Source: Dipteris shenzhenensis (Eukaryota; Polypodiophyta; Polypodiopsida; Gleicheniales). Taken from it: a DNA stretch of 64,000 bases. Positions 1 through 11,119 of the stretch are shown here, piece by piece. Below the pieces are notes generated by a model, which was not told the DNA's origin, searched no databases, and worked only from the letters and a program-made list of their open reading frames with translations. A program made the position numbers and the translations under genes. The DNA lies in NCBI GenBank assembly GCA_047967505.1, contig CM106538.1; one strand, given 5' to 3'. Numbering within the stretch: position 1 is the first letter of the stretch; every line of letters begins with the position of its first letter.

Positions 1-480
1 TCAAGCTTTCCCTCCCCAAAGTTAGGGATAGGAAGCTCATTGGTTGAGGCCTTAAAAGAAACAGCAAACTGAGATACCTTCTTTAAATTTCCAACTGGAT
101 GTAGGGCTTGCTGCCCTTTTTGCTGCAGGCCCTTCTCCTGGACTGCTGACGTGTGTCTTGCCATGTGTGTTGCAGCACTATACCAGGTAGGCCTTCTTGA
201 ACTCTAGATCCTGCTTTCAACCAAGCTGATTTAGATCAGCTTCCTTCAGGAGTGCACTGTGGGTGGACTGATCGGTTGTCTTCAACAACACTCAGTTGGC
301 TCTAATACCATATGAGAGAGTTGATTATGCATGTAATGTTCATACATTAGGGAGAGATAAAAGAGACAACGTAGGTTTTGTATAACACAATCCTATCAGC
401 TAGATTGTCTAAGCTTTTTTTGCTCAGAAATGCTTGTTTGGGAGAGACTAAAATGGAATTGTATAGTCTTCACAAGCAGT
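1..480 (-). mobile_element. Possible Copia LTR-PBS remnant
   Basis: On the minus strand, 310 to 299 reads TGGTATTAGAGC, one base from the plant initiator-Met tRNA primer-binding site TGGTATCAGAGC. Just upstream of it on that strand the sequence ends in CTCTCA, as an LTR end would. The spacing resembles the clear LTR-PBS joint at 10011-10030. No second LTR and no gag or pol are visible, and a 12-mer with one mismatch could occur by chance, so this is tentative. The outer LTR boundary was not found. Confidence 0.28.
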
Positions 481-2986
481 TGTAGCTTGAATGAAGACAA
501 CTTTTTGATTAGCCCTTTCCTTTAGTACTAGCCTTTGTCATGGTTGAGTTTGCCCTTCACATCTGGAGTGTGGATATGTATGTCTAAGAGCACATGTTTA
601 TAGTATCGTCTACTCCCACTGTTGGGCATTGATGATGTTGATGGGGATGTCATAGTAGCAAGTCGTTGCTATACATGATGGAGATTATGGGTTTCAACCT
701 TGTGAATGCTTATCATGAGATTGAAACTGCACTATGTGTTGTGTTATCAGAGGATGGATTTGGGCATGGTCCTGGATTCATTTAGATAAAAATAATGTGC
801 TAGAATGCACAATGCCTGAATGCCCTTGCTCTCTTCAGATGATGAAGACGGACAACTCACTTGTGAATGTGATGGAGAGTGACAATGAAGCTCACTTATA
901 TAGCTCATGTGACGGCCAGGGCTAGGCCAACCAGCCCTAGGGGGAAAAGGACCAGCAGCTAACCTGTTCTGCCGATCTGTAGGCAACCTGGAGGTAGATG
1001 TGCCACGTGGCAATTTAGCCACGTCATCAGCTGACTGCCACATCAGCAGCTAGACATCCACATTGAAGTTTTGCAGGGATTGGCAAGGGATTTAAATCTC
1101 TTAATTTAATTCAATCATTTAAATTGATTTAAGCGTTTTTTGGTTACAAAATCTTTAAAAAGTGTCCAATTAACGATTTTATCCCTCAGTGATTGCTTGC
1201 TCAAGCACAATGGCATAGCTCTAGGTTGAGCTTGCAGACGCACATGCTTCTACAGTTGGTATAAGGGAGTTAAAAAAAGCATGCCTTTGTTATGGTTCAT
1301 TCACTCGATTCCCAAGAAAATGTCTGAAAATCTAATTTTGAAATTGATCAAAACATTGTTTATCGATTAGACGCTCTGTTGAGTAGGATTTGTCACTACA
1401 AAGATAATTGTTTCTGTAATCTTGAACATGAACAGATATTTGGTAACTATATTTGTACTAGAGAGACCTTAAAGGATGCTTGATTGTAAGTCCCTGAACT
1501 TCCCAAGAGAGGCACAAGTGTCTCCCAAAATGTCACAGCTGCAGGACTAATAGAACAGGAGTTGATGGAGGTGTTAGCATCTGGTGAATTTTAGAGAAAA
1601 ATGGAAGGAGTTTGTGTCCCAATGGAAAATGCTGGTACATATGCTGACTGTATTCATGACATTTCAACACTTTTTTGCATTGGAGTTTGGGGGAGAATTT
1701 TAGAGAAAAATGGAAGGAGTTTGTGTCCCAATGGAAAATGCTGGTACATTTGCTGACTGTATTCATGACATCTCAACATTTTATTGCATTGGTGTCCGGG
1801 GGACTTTTTTTTCTTAAGAAGAGCAGTACAAAAGTCCGGATCTTGAAATGTCTAGATGGCTTGTAACTTACCTCCTCAATAGGGAGAAGATTTGTCTAGA
1901 AGAACTGATCATTTGCTTGGCTAAACCTTCAGCATCTAACTGTGGTTATCCCCTGTGCTGAGCCAAGAAATGTTATGAATGGAGAGTACACATCTCTTGC
2001 ATGATGTTACTCATGGTTGCTTCAAGCAATTGATGGTTTCACATATTTTAGAAGCATTAATCTCAATGCATCTACAGGGAGGGCAAATCTCTGTCTAAGT
2101 TTGACTACTGCCATTGCTGATAAGTGTGGAGTTTGAATCTGGCAGCTCCCATTGGCTTAAGGTAAGTGTTGACCGTCCCAAGCTGCCGTGAACTGCTTGG
2201 CAAAAAGCACTTTGTATCAAATAGCGGCAATCCTCTCTTCCACATAGTTTTTGTTCTCAAACATCATGTACTCATGTAGTCATAAGATCATTGCCCCCCC
2301 TTCCTTCCTCGTCTTTTAAGGCTTTCCCTGGGCACCATTCCCTTTTTGAACAGAGGTTTGATAAAACATAAGGACAATTCAAAAATGTGATGAGTTATAG
2401 CTGAGAATGAATACTGGGCTCGTCTTCTTATTGAATACCATGGGAATGTAAAATTATAATACCACATAATACTGGTCTCGTTGACGATCTTATTCTACTT
2501 CCATGAGAAGGTAAAATTATACAATTTAGAGGACCTTAGACTATTCTAGTTAAACCAGAATCTTTTTAGAGCACAGATAAGGATCAGCAGAAGTCCTTCA
2601 ATCCTCGTTACGTGGCATTACCATGAGCTCTAAACCTGGTATCCTGCATAGAAAGCCAATTCTAGGGGGGTCTATTAAAGCGGTTGTCATTTACTCATTC
2701 AGATAGCCCAGTTGGCCTCGTAACAAAGTTTATGGCTGGGTTTCTGAACCGGTCCTGCCATTCTAAACAGTAGTACGAATGGATTAGATACAGAAAAGGT
2801 GCAAGGTACCTTTTGCATTATACTACTTGACAGAGTTGCGTGTGTTTTACTCTCGCTCAATGTATTCCCTGCCAATTTAAAGCAAGTCGGAAGATGGATC
2901 CCTATCGTTCTCGAATTGTCTTGCATGTTGAATGTGCAAAAATGTTCATGGGGAGTGGAATGCTAACTCGTACTTGTCATTTGCAG
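481..2986 (+). other. Non-coding stretch, probably invertase intron or flank
   Basis: No reading frame here resembles a known protein. I looked for upstream exons of the invertase, in particular the penultimate exon ending in a Ser-Trp-Pro motif, and found none. The stretch is therefore either one long intron or flank of a detached terminal exon. It contains the tandem duplication at 1586-1803. Confidence 0.4.
1586..1803. repeat. Two-copy tandem duplication, 109-bp period
   Basis: The segment beginning GAATTTTAGAGAAAAATGG at 1586 recurs at 1695 with only a few substitutions across about 100 bp, giving an exact 109-bp offset. The open frames through it are products of the duplication and are not treated as genes. 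Confidence 0.85.
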
Positions 2987-3282
2987 TGCTTCTTTGGTTG
3001 TTTACAGCAGCCTGCATTAAGACAGGCAGGCCACAGATGGCTAGAAGAGCAATCGAACTTGCTGAACAGAGGTTGTCCAAGGATCATTGGCCTGAATATT
3101 ATGATGGGAAACTAGGTCGGTACATTGGGAAGCAAGCTCGAAAGTTTCAGACGTGGTCAACTGCTGGCTATCTTGTAGCTAAGATGATGCTTGAAGACCC
3201 ATCTCATTTGGGTATGATAGCATTGGAAGAGGACAAGAAGATGAAACCCACTATGACCCGATCTGCATCGTGGACATGCTGA
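2987..3282 (+). CDS. Alkaline/neutral invertase, terminal coding exon
   Basis: Alkaline/neutral invertases (glycoside hydrolase family 100) hydrolyse sucrose to glucose and fructose in cytosol, plastids or mitochondria. This exon encodes the conserved last ~98 residues of the family: a [16 protein letters not shown] block, an ARRAIELAE helix, [37 protein letters not shown] and the typical RSASW C-terminus, ending in TGA at 3280-3282. A good acceptor (TTTGCAG) ends at 2986 and leaves a split Val codon in phase 1. The frame is open and closely family-like, so it appears to be under constraint. The roughly 550 upstream residues (catalytic region and any targeting peptide) are not in the window. 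It is either the end of a gene extending left through an intron of at least 2.9 kb or a detached pseudo-exon. Confidence 0.88.
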
Positions 3283-3894
3283 GTGACATGAACATAAGAA
3301 GATTTGCATCATGGAAATGCTGACTGGAAGGATACCTAACAATGACTTGGACATTGTAAACTAATTTGAAAGTATGGACTCTTTGGATAAACCAAAGAGA
3401 AGCCTTTGTCCGTGTATTATTATTTACTAGGGGCATATTATAATATAATCCAATGCCATTTGTGTGTCCTTGTCTGCAAATTTTTATCTAGTCTGGTCTC
3501 CTGGTCCTTTCGAAAATGAGTTTTGGTCTGGCTGCATGGATAATTTTGTTGCTAGAAATTGCGTTAAGAAAAGCTTATGTGAATGAAAGGACCAAGTAGT
3601 AATTGCTATGATGTATTGTTAAATAGCCTTCTAAAACTCTTAAAATTTTATGCATAAAAAATTCCAACGGTATCTTTAAGTGCGATGTCTTCCTTTTATT
3701 GTCTCCCACTGTCATGTCTGATGACTCCTGCATTGTGGCCCCCTTGAAGACAGCATTCTCCCTCACGTGGTCACTGTCTTAGCTACTGCCCTGGTTTTTT
3801 GCCTCGTTTACATTGTCTGGAATTGTTGGCCTTCAGGTCGCCCCTTTGTCTATTCTTTTCTCTTTGGTCTGCTGTTGCTTCAATCTTGTTTCTT
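3283..3894 (+). other. Invertase 3' UTR and flank
   Basis: This follows the invertase stop codon. No canonical AATAAA was seen; AT-rich candidates lie near 3415-3450. No other gene is visible. Confidence 0.35.
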
Positions 3895-4005
3895 CTTGTT
3901 TCACTGTTCCGTTCATTGCTTGCATTTTCTACGTCTTTTTTCCTACTTCTTGTTTCACTGTTCCGTTCATTGCTTGCATTTTCTACTTCTTTTTTTCTTG
4001 TTGTT
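3895..4005. repeat. Two-copy tandem repeat, 54-bp period, T-rich
   Basis: A unit starting CTTGTTTCACTGTTCCG at 3895 is repeated at 3949 almost unchanged. It lies in a T-rich stretch (3767-4150) whose hydrophobic translations in several frames are composition artefacts. Confidence 0.85.
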
Positions 4006-5204
4006 TCCATGTATTATAATTTCCCATTCTGTCATCCACTTTTCTGTTTATTTTGTCATTTCAATTTCAGCTGTTTTGTGATTTGTCATTTTTTTTGCTT
4101 GTTAGTGCATCTTATTTGGTTCTAATTGCCACTTCACACTTTTCCTTGCCATTTTGTTTTCCTCTAGGTCTCTGGAGTGAGAATTACTTGGACTTGATGT
4201 CTAGTTTGCCATGTTTCTTCTATGTTTCTTGGGCAAGACAGTATTCTTTGCAACAACTAGCCCTATGGTTGAATAGCAAGCTAGCTTGCTAGCCATTTGA
4301 CCATCGAAAGACCCCCCTAGGGGGCGAGTAAGTTTGATAGTCTAAGGTTTGTGTGGAATTGTTATTTGACAAAAGCGAGACACTGAGTTGTAGTGCATTG
4401 AATGCATTCATGGCATATGCCCATGGTTGGTGGAAAGGAGAAATAATTTGTATGTCCAAATGATATCAAGGTAGGCAAGTCTAAATAGAAGAGTTTTGAA
4501 AAGCTATGGCTATGGTTGTATAAGACCACTCGACCATAGGAGTCAAATCAATGAGTCCAAGTCATCCCAACATATGTGCTTCGCAATTTAAAAGCTCGTT
4601 GGCAAGACAAGTAATTGAGGTTGTCCCTTATCAAATTTTTCAAAGACAAATATCTTTGTGATAGATTTTGTTGTTAATTACTCATTTCAAGAACAAGATG
4701 AAATATACAAATAGCAACACTAGTATTAATAACTATTTTAGTGCATATCACCTACAATCATCTACCTATTTATTCTATGAATGATCTTAGGCAGTTTGCT
4801 TGTTGACTTTAAGGAAAGTTAAGGAAAGTGCAATGAATGTATCATTTTTGCATTTTAGATGATAAGGAACATGACACCTTGCTTGTCTGGCATGCTTTCC
4901 TATGTTGCATGGCTTATAGGGAAAATGACCGAGGTGCAAGGGCTTGCAAGTAGTGACATCGAGAGCAATAAGCGTTGAAGCGTGAGTGGTGGTTGATATC
5001 GGTCAACATGCTAATTGATGCATTATGATTAGGATTGAACCATCTAATTCTAGCCATTGTGGTGGTTGATGTTGGCCAACGTTTTACCCATTGGGATGGC
5101 ATGCATGCCTTAATTTGGCAGCTCTAAATATCATTATGCTTAAGATTGGGCCATCAAATTCTAATTATCATGGTGGATGATGTGGGTCATAGGGTTGGCT
5201 TGGC
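4006..5204. other. Intergenic, no gene recognised
   Basis: No coding similarity is visible. Near 5020 and 5130 two diverged copies of a roughly 110-bp unit occur (ATTATGATTAGGATTG versus ATTATGCTTAAGATTG). The expected 3' LTR of the adjacent Copia element was searched for here and not found. Confidence 0.5.
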
Positions 5205-5399
5205 TTAAAATTTGGATTCCACAACAATTGCATGTGATGTAGCCTTATAGTTTATATGAGAGGCCAATGCACAAGCCCACAGGCCCACTAGTCCACAAGC
5301 TAATGCACTAGCCTGGTATACTAGTCTGGATTGTGCATGTGATACCACCACAACCTTAATGTACTTAAATCTGGTTTGTAATGTGACACGGATACTACA

Positions 5400-5640
5400 T
5401 TCACCACCATTGACTTCCATCCTTGGTCTCAAGATTCGCAAACAAACGTCACAGGCAAACACATTCAACTGTCGCTGTGAAAGCTGCCCTGTACTCAGCT
5501 TCACATGAGGAAGTAGCCACTGTAGATTGCTTCTTTCTCAGCCAAGAAATGCAAGCTTTGCCCAAAAAGAAACAATTACCACTAGTGGACTAGTCCCCAG
5601 CTCAATCTGAATACTGTAAGCATGCATCTGCAACAAGTCA
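5400..5640 (-). pseudogene. Copia-1 RNase H remnant
   Basis: Minus-strand frames show a DWAGD-like motif followed by STSG, a W..KKQ.TVA segment and SSCEAEYRAA. This is the Copia RNase H signature with its conserved Glu in EAEY. Stops and frame changes break it up. It lies directly downstream, in element sense, of the reverse-transcriptase block. Confidence 0.7.
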
Positions 5641-5819
5641 CCCCCCTTGGGAAACATCAAGCCATAAGACTTCATGCCTTGCAAATAACGGAAGATGCAT
5701 CTTACAGCCTACCAATGTGTTGTCTTTGGGCTGTGCATATACCTGCTCACCTGAGATCCTGCATATTGAATATCGGGCCTAGTATTGCACAAATAAATAA
5801 GACATCCAACAGCTTGGCT

Positions 5820-6877
5820 CTAATGTGTGACATCCACTGATTCACCTGCATCATACATAGTAAGCTTCAGCCCCGGCTCCAAGGGAGTGGCTATAGGCTT
5901 ACAATCATGCATGTTGAACCTATTCAAGAGCTTTTGCACATACTTGGATTGAGACATAACGATGCCACGCTTGTCTTGTATTAACTGGTTCTCCAAATAA
6001 AAATTTAACACGCCCAAATCTGTCATGTCGAATTCAGCTTTCAACTCAGCTTTGAAATCTGCAATTATTTCCTCATTTGACCCTGTGAGCAGCATGTCAT
6101 ATACATAAAGAATGATGACCAAAATATCCCCCCCATCCTTCTTGATGTAGAGGGTGCTTTCCATGGGACTATTATGTAACCCCTTACTTGCCAGGAATGC
6201 ATATATCTTGGCATACCATGCACCTGGGGCTTGTTTTAGCCCATATAAAGCTTTGTTAAGCTTGCAAACTCGAAGTGCATTGCCAAAAAGTTCAAATCCA
6301 GGAGGTTGTTTGACATAAACCTCTTCCTGCAAGTCTCCATTAAGGAAAGCAACTTTGATGTCCAATTGATGGACATTCCAAACAAAATTTGCAGCCATGG
6401 CAATAACTGACCTTATGTTGGTAATCCGGGATGTAGGAGCAAAAGTCTCCTCATAATCTATGCCCTTCTTTTGTGCATAGTCTTTGGCAATCGGCCTTGC
6501 CTTGTACCTGTCAATGGACCCATCTGGCTTCCTTTCACTTTAAAAACACACTTGGTACCAATGGCATGCTTACCTGGTGGCAAATCCACAACATCCCAAG
6601 TCTGATTTTTCTCAATGGACTGCAATTCATTGTGCATGGCATGCATCCAATGCACATTATCCTTGGCTTCTTCAAAAGAGTTAGGTTCTTCTTCATCAAG
6701 AAGAGTATCTGCATAAGCTGTCTCAACTGAAAGAGCTCCCCCTGCATGCCTTACTGCACTACGCGTCTTGCCAGGCAATGGGGCCTCAAGCCTACTCTCC
6801 CTGAGAGTTTGTAGCAACCAATTTGGGACTATTTTTGGCTGCGTGTATCTCTTGAATCTCTTGCCTGACAAGTTCAT
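5820..6877 (-). pseudogene. Copia-1 reverse transcriptase remnant
   Basis: The 6458-6877 part carries the pre-RT block (SFEEA, NELQSIEKNQTW, DLPPGKHAIGTK). The 5820-6398 part carries the finger and palm region (DIKVAFLNGDLQEEVYV, QPPGFE, KALYGLKQAPGAWY). The polymerase motif, normally YVDD, reads YVYD at about 6096-6107, consistent with GAT to TAT, so the first catalytic Asp is lost. Downstream, QSKYVQKLLNRF and a PIATPL motif are typical of Copia. At least one frameshift separates the two parts. Confidence 0.85.
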
Positions 6878-7949
6878 TCACACCTTGCAGAGGTAAAAAT
6901 CAGCCTGTGGTTGAATCGAGGCATGTGGATGAGGAGGAGGTTGTTGTAAATTCTGATGTTCAGCAGAGCCTCAGGTGGGGAACCAAATGCTATAGGAAGC
7001 ATCCCCTCAAAAACATCATATGAAGAAGCTATAATTGTAAATTCAGCATGTGTACGTGCTGAATTTTTTGAAAATATAACATCTCTACTCAAAAATTTTG
7101 TGAGAAGCAGGATTGTAGAGACGATAGCATTTTCTTTGTGCACTATACCCAACAAAAATGCATTTAAGTGCCTTATCTGACAACTTATGTCGAAACTCCA
7201 CAGCCACGTGGGCATATGCAACACAACCAAAAACTCTGAAGTGATCCACTGAAGGCTTTCTCGCCATGCCTCATAGGGAGTGATTGTCTTCAAAGCCTTT
7301 GTGGGAGCCTAATTCAACACATAGTTTGCACACATGAGGCCTTCGAGCCAAAACCCATGAGGCAACTTTTTACTGGTAAGCATGCATCTATCCATCTCCA
7401 TAAAAGTGCGATTCTTGCGCTCAGCTTTACCATTTTGCTAAGGTGTAAGCCTCACTGTAAGCTGATGCGTGATGCCTTTCTCCTTAAAAATGCCTCAAAC
7501 TCATGAGACATATACTCTCCCCTCTATTTGTGTGAAGTGTCTGCACCTTGAGTCCTGTCTCATTCTCAACCATAGCCACAAAGTGTTTGAAATGCATAAA
7601 CACTTCTGATTTTGCCTTAAGACCATAGACCCAAGTGTACTTGGTGAACATCTATGAATGTAACATAATAGAGATAACCACCAAAAGCAGGTGTCCTCAT
7701 GGGACCGCAGACATCACTATGAATGAGCTGTAATTTACGTGTAGCTCTCACTACACCGTCCTTTTTAAAAGGAAATCTATGCATCTTGCCAAGGATGCAA
7801 CCTTCACATGCATGAGGAGGAGGTAACTCCAAAGGAGGCAATGCATCAACCATAGCATGCTTTTGAAGTGTCATTAAGCTGCCATAGCTCATGTGCCCAT
7901 ACCTGGCATGCCATAACTCTGCATTTTGCATCTCCCCCATTATATGCAT
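6874..7949 (-). pseudogene. Copia-1 integrase remnant
   Basis: The 7617-7949 part contains a GAG-pre-integrase zinc-binding region (LWHARYGHMSYGSL, CEGCILGKMHRFPF) and the first catalytic Asp context (LIHSDVCGPM). The 6874-7293 part contains the integrase C-terminal block (FRVFGCVAYAHV, KCIFVGYS, CYRLYNP). The middle of the catalytic core (7300-7616) is frameshifted. Confidence 0.8.
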
Positions 7950-8003
7950 GAAGAGCTAATGCATCTGACATAGCCATGCCTGAATCCCTTTTCTTTTCTT
8001 TAG

Positions 8004-8990
8004 CTATGCGCTTCTTGCATTCACCAATATAATGATCCGGCTTCTTGCAGTAGTGACAAATGCCCTTCTTTCAAGGCTTATCTGCATCACCCTTAGCCTT
8101 ATAAGAGGGATGTTCTGAATCAACTCTATGCTGATGTGCACACTGATTGGCATGTTGCTTTTGCTACCCTTTTCCCTTGGGCTTAAACTTAGAAAGCATG
8201 GCATGCTCACCAGCCCGTGTTGCCATATTTCTTCGTGTTTGCTCTTCCTACAACAGAAGTCCTACCAACTCATGAAAAGAGAGTGGATTGCTGCCCCCCC
8301 TCAATGACAAATTCAACGAGGTGTGGAAACCAAGATAGGACTCAGGAAGAGAATTCAGAGTGGTGGTAATCATCTCTGAATCTGGAATAACTTCATCAAT
8401 ATTCAGCAACTGCTCCACTCAAATCTTGAAGCTTTGTGAGGTGAGTATTCATGGAATCTCCCTCATCCATATGCATATGAGAAAGCTCTCTCTTCAGGAA
8501 GGAAACTCTGGTATCATTTCTTGGCTGCAAACATACCCTCTAATATCTCCCAAGCTACCTTTGAGGTCTTGCATGACCGAATGTGAGGAATAATGAACCT
8601 CTTGACAGAAAGAGAAATCACTGATAGAGGTTGTGCATCCCTAGAATACCAAATGTGAGAACAAAGAGAGCAAGAGTGAGCAAGAGAGTGAGTTGAACGT
8701 AAGTCTATTGTGGGAGCCACTGGAGTAGCAGCTCCAATTACTTGTGCTGCATTTTGACCTCTACCCCTACCTCTGCCTGTAGGAGTGACAGGTGTAGCCA
8801 CAGAATCTGGCCTCATCGACATAATCCCAAAGATGTCTGCCAATCAAGATGTTGCGAACCATAAAACTCCACAAGGAGTAGTTTGTGCCATCCAACTTAT
8901 CCTCCTGTGTGAGGACTCCAAACACCTCATTGGGGTTGTTTTGAGCCACTTTTGCCAGATAAACTAAAAAACACAGCAAACTCAGCAAGT
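8004..8990 (-). pseudogene. Copia-1 gag remnant with CCHC knuckle
   Basis: The gag start region (8860-8990) has KLDGTNYSLWSFMVRNIL, the N-terminal signature of plant Copia gag. The 8514-8843 frame continues with RDAQPLSVISLSV and VAWEILEGMF blocks. At about 8010-8080 another frame encodes a CX2CX4HX4C zinc knuckle (CHYCKKPDHYIGEC) for RNA binding. The middle is interrupted by the PBS-LTR fragment at 8646-8710, and several frame changes break the ORF. Confidence 0.8.
8646..8710 (-). repeat. PBS-LTR fragment inside gag
   Basis: This ~65-bp stretch repeats, in the same orientation, the sequence from the edge of the PBS into the 3' part of the Copia-1 LTR (about 10016-10080), starting ATACCAAATGTGAGAACAAA. 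It interrupts gag between the PTIDL and SRDAQ blocks. Its content matches the start of minus-strand strong-stop cDNA. Confidence 0.8.
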
Positions 8991-8999
8991 AAAATCCCT

Positions 9000-10010
9000 T
9001 CTTGGGATGCAAAATGCACAACCAAAGTCTGTCAAAGAAAATCTGCCCACAATGACAAATATTGCCTATCAAAGGTTTGAAATGCACCACAATGCTCTGC
9101 AAATGTCCAAAAATCTACAAAAAGTGGCAAAAGTCTACAAATTGACTCACATTGAGTCCAAAACTGCCTCAAATGGCTTGTTCACTACCAAATTGCTCTC
9201 TTAACACAAAAGCCCCAAATTCTGCAAGAAATTGCAACCAAAAGAGGACAAATCACCTGAAACCCCCAAAAATGCTTGAAATTGCAATTCATAACCAAAA
9301 GCCCCAATTTTTGGGGTGAAATTGCAAGCGAAAGAGGGCAAATTGACTGAAAGCCCCTAATTTGCAATTTGTCTATCAAAGCCCCAAATGTGCTCAATAC
9401 TTGCTGCACAGAAATTCCTTCTTCAACCCATAACCAAACAATGGCTAGATGCAAAAAAATTACCTGCAATTGGACCTTGCAAGGAGACCCTGCAAGCAAC
9501 CACCTTGCGAGAGTACCCTGCTGAAGAAACCTGCAATAGTCCATACAGTACGGACAGTTGATGGGAGCTATATGATAAAAGTACAGTTGGTTGTACGAAA
9601 GCCGTACGAATGTATGAACGTGCCTACTTGTACGAACGATGTTTGTTGCAAGGCTTCTCGCACATGTGATGTACGGATTGTCTAGTTAGCTGTATGAAAC
9701 GCGCAGGATTTGGTATGAAATGCGAGAGCTAGTAGTACAACACTTCATGGGTAGTGCGAAATCCATACAATCGTATAGAATGTACGAAATGAGCTGCATG
9801 GCGTTGAGCAGTTGTATGGATGGCGGTGCTGAGGCAGTAGATGTACAACAACCTACATGGCTGGCGATGGGAAAACAATATGGCATCTATATGGGTATAC
9901 AAACGTCGTCAAATCTGGACGGATGGGTAGGAGAGGGAGCAGGAGGTCGAGATTGCGGGCAATGGGCAGTAGAAGCACGGGCAGGGAGAGCTTGTCCAAG
10001 AGCTTAACTT
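9000..10010 (-). other. Copia-1 untranslated leader
   Basis: About 1 kb lies between the PBS and gag. At 9185-9440, CCCCAAAT and AAATTGCAA words recur (two to three diverged ~90-bp units). At 9540-9900, TACGAA, TACGG and TATGAA words recur densely without a fixed period. No protein is recognisable. Confidence 0.6.
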
Positions 10011-10022
10011 GCTCTGATACCA
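10011..10022 (-). promoter_or_regulatory. Copia-1 primer-binding site (initiator Met tRNA)
   Basis: The minus strand reads TGGTATCAGAGC, the standard plant LTR-element PBS complementary to the 3' end of initiator Met tRNA. It lies two bases from the end of the adjacent LTR. Confidence 0.92.
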
Positions 10023-10024
10023 AA

Positions 10025-10279
10025 TGTGAGAACAAAGAGAGCAAGAGTAAGCAAGAGAGTGTGCTGAACGTAAGTCTACTGAATAGTGGACTGAAATGAA
10101 CTTTGTACAAAAGAGAGGTGAGGGGTTTTGTTTAAGTGGCAAAACCCTATCTTATCCACTAACCGTAGTTAGGGATAAGACTGTGGTTAGGGGGAAAAAC
10201 CTCAAAGAGGGAAAAGTGCCCCTAACCCACTTATTATATTACATTGGCCTCTGCCTAGAATAAGATAATAATTCTAACA
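10025..10279 (-). repeat. Copia-1 5' LTR
   Basis: This 255-bp segment starts TGTTAGAAT and ends TTCTCACA on the minus strand (TG...CA) and abuts the PBS. A second full copy is absent from the window; only its PBS-proximal end recurs, at 8646-8710. Confidence 0.85.
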
Positions 10280-11119
10280 AAAGCATAGGAAGGAGAAGAT
10301 TCAAAAGGTGGTGAGAGAAGCAAACCTTATGAAGCCCACTTGCACTCCAAGAACAACTAGAAGATATTGATAACACACTATTCAAAAATTTTGGGACTTG
10401 TGTAAAGTCCAATTTCAGAATTCGACTAAAGAAAAATAAAAATTGATGAATATTGTGTTAATGCAATTTTTAATGCTAACTTTTAAAACCAAAGTTGAGA
10501 TAATCAAATACTTGATGGGATTACTAAAATAATTCCTTTGATAAATACTGTGCTAGTGATGAATAGTGTGCTACTGTATTTTGTAAAGATAACTTTCAAA
10601 ACCAAAGTTTAGTAAAATAACTAACAAAATGCTTCCAATGATTATTCAAACACTATACTCCTTAATATTAACCAAATATTTGATATGATTAATCTATCTT
10701 AGTAATTTTTTTATAAAAACATTAATAACAAAAGGATAGAATTGTAAGTTACACTACTAAAACCTCAAAGTACTTATGGTGTTAAAAAACACCTTTTAAT
10801 AGTTACAAGAATACATGCATATAATGCCTTTTTATCTCAGAGCCAATGCATATGATGACTCTTTATCTCAAAAGAAACCAAATATGCTGCTTCATGCTTC
10901 ACTTCTTCATCAATACAATTATAATAATAGAAGAGGACCAAAGAATTAGAGATCCTTTATTACAAAGTGGACTATTTTTTCCAAATCTCTTGCGCTTGGT
11001 CTACTAAATGTGGCTTGTAACGACCTCTTCTATAAGACATCTCAATAAATAACTTTACTAGATTATTTTTCTCTAGTTCAATACAATTTTTGTGGTTCTC
11101 GTTTGCTCTCTTTTACTTT
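10280..11119. other. AT-rich intergenic stretch
   Basis: No coding similarity, LTR or clear repeat is seen between the Copia-1 LTR and the poly(A) end of the LINE. Confidence 0.5.

Larger units (their letters stand above)
5205..10279 (-). mobile_element. Degenerate Ty1/Copia retrotransposon (Copia-1)
   Basis: Reading the minus strand from 10279 the order is LTR, PBS, long leader, gag with a zinc knuckle, GAG-pre-integrase and integrase, reverse transcriptase, RNase H: the standard Copia order. Only the 5' LTR (10025-10279) is recognisable. The low-coordinate end fades out around 5.2 kb with no matching 3' LTR, so the 3' end is deleted or degraded. Frames are broken many times and the polymerase motif is mutated, so the element is dead. 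Confidence 0.92.

Noticed and set aside
3767-4125. Three overlapping hydrophobic frames that look like membrane proteins
   Set aside because: T-rich sequence with a 54-bp duplication; no start context or family match.
4300-4330. CCCCCCTAGGGGG palindrome
   Set aside because: A short isolated palindrome with no neighbouring feature to support a function.
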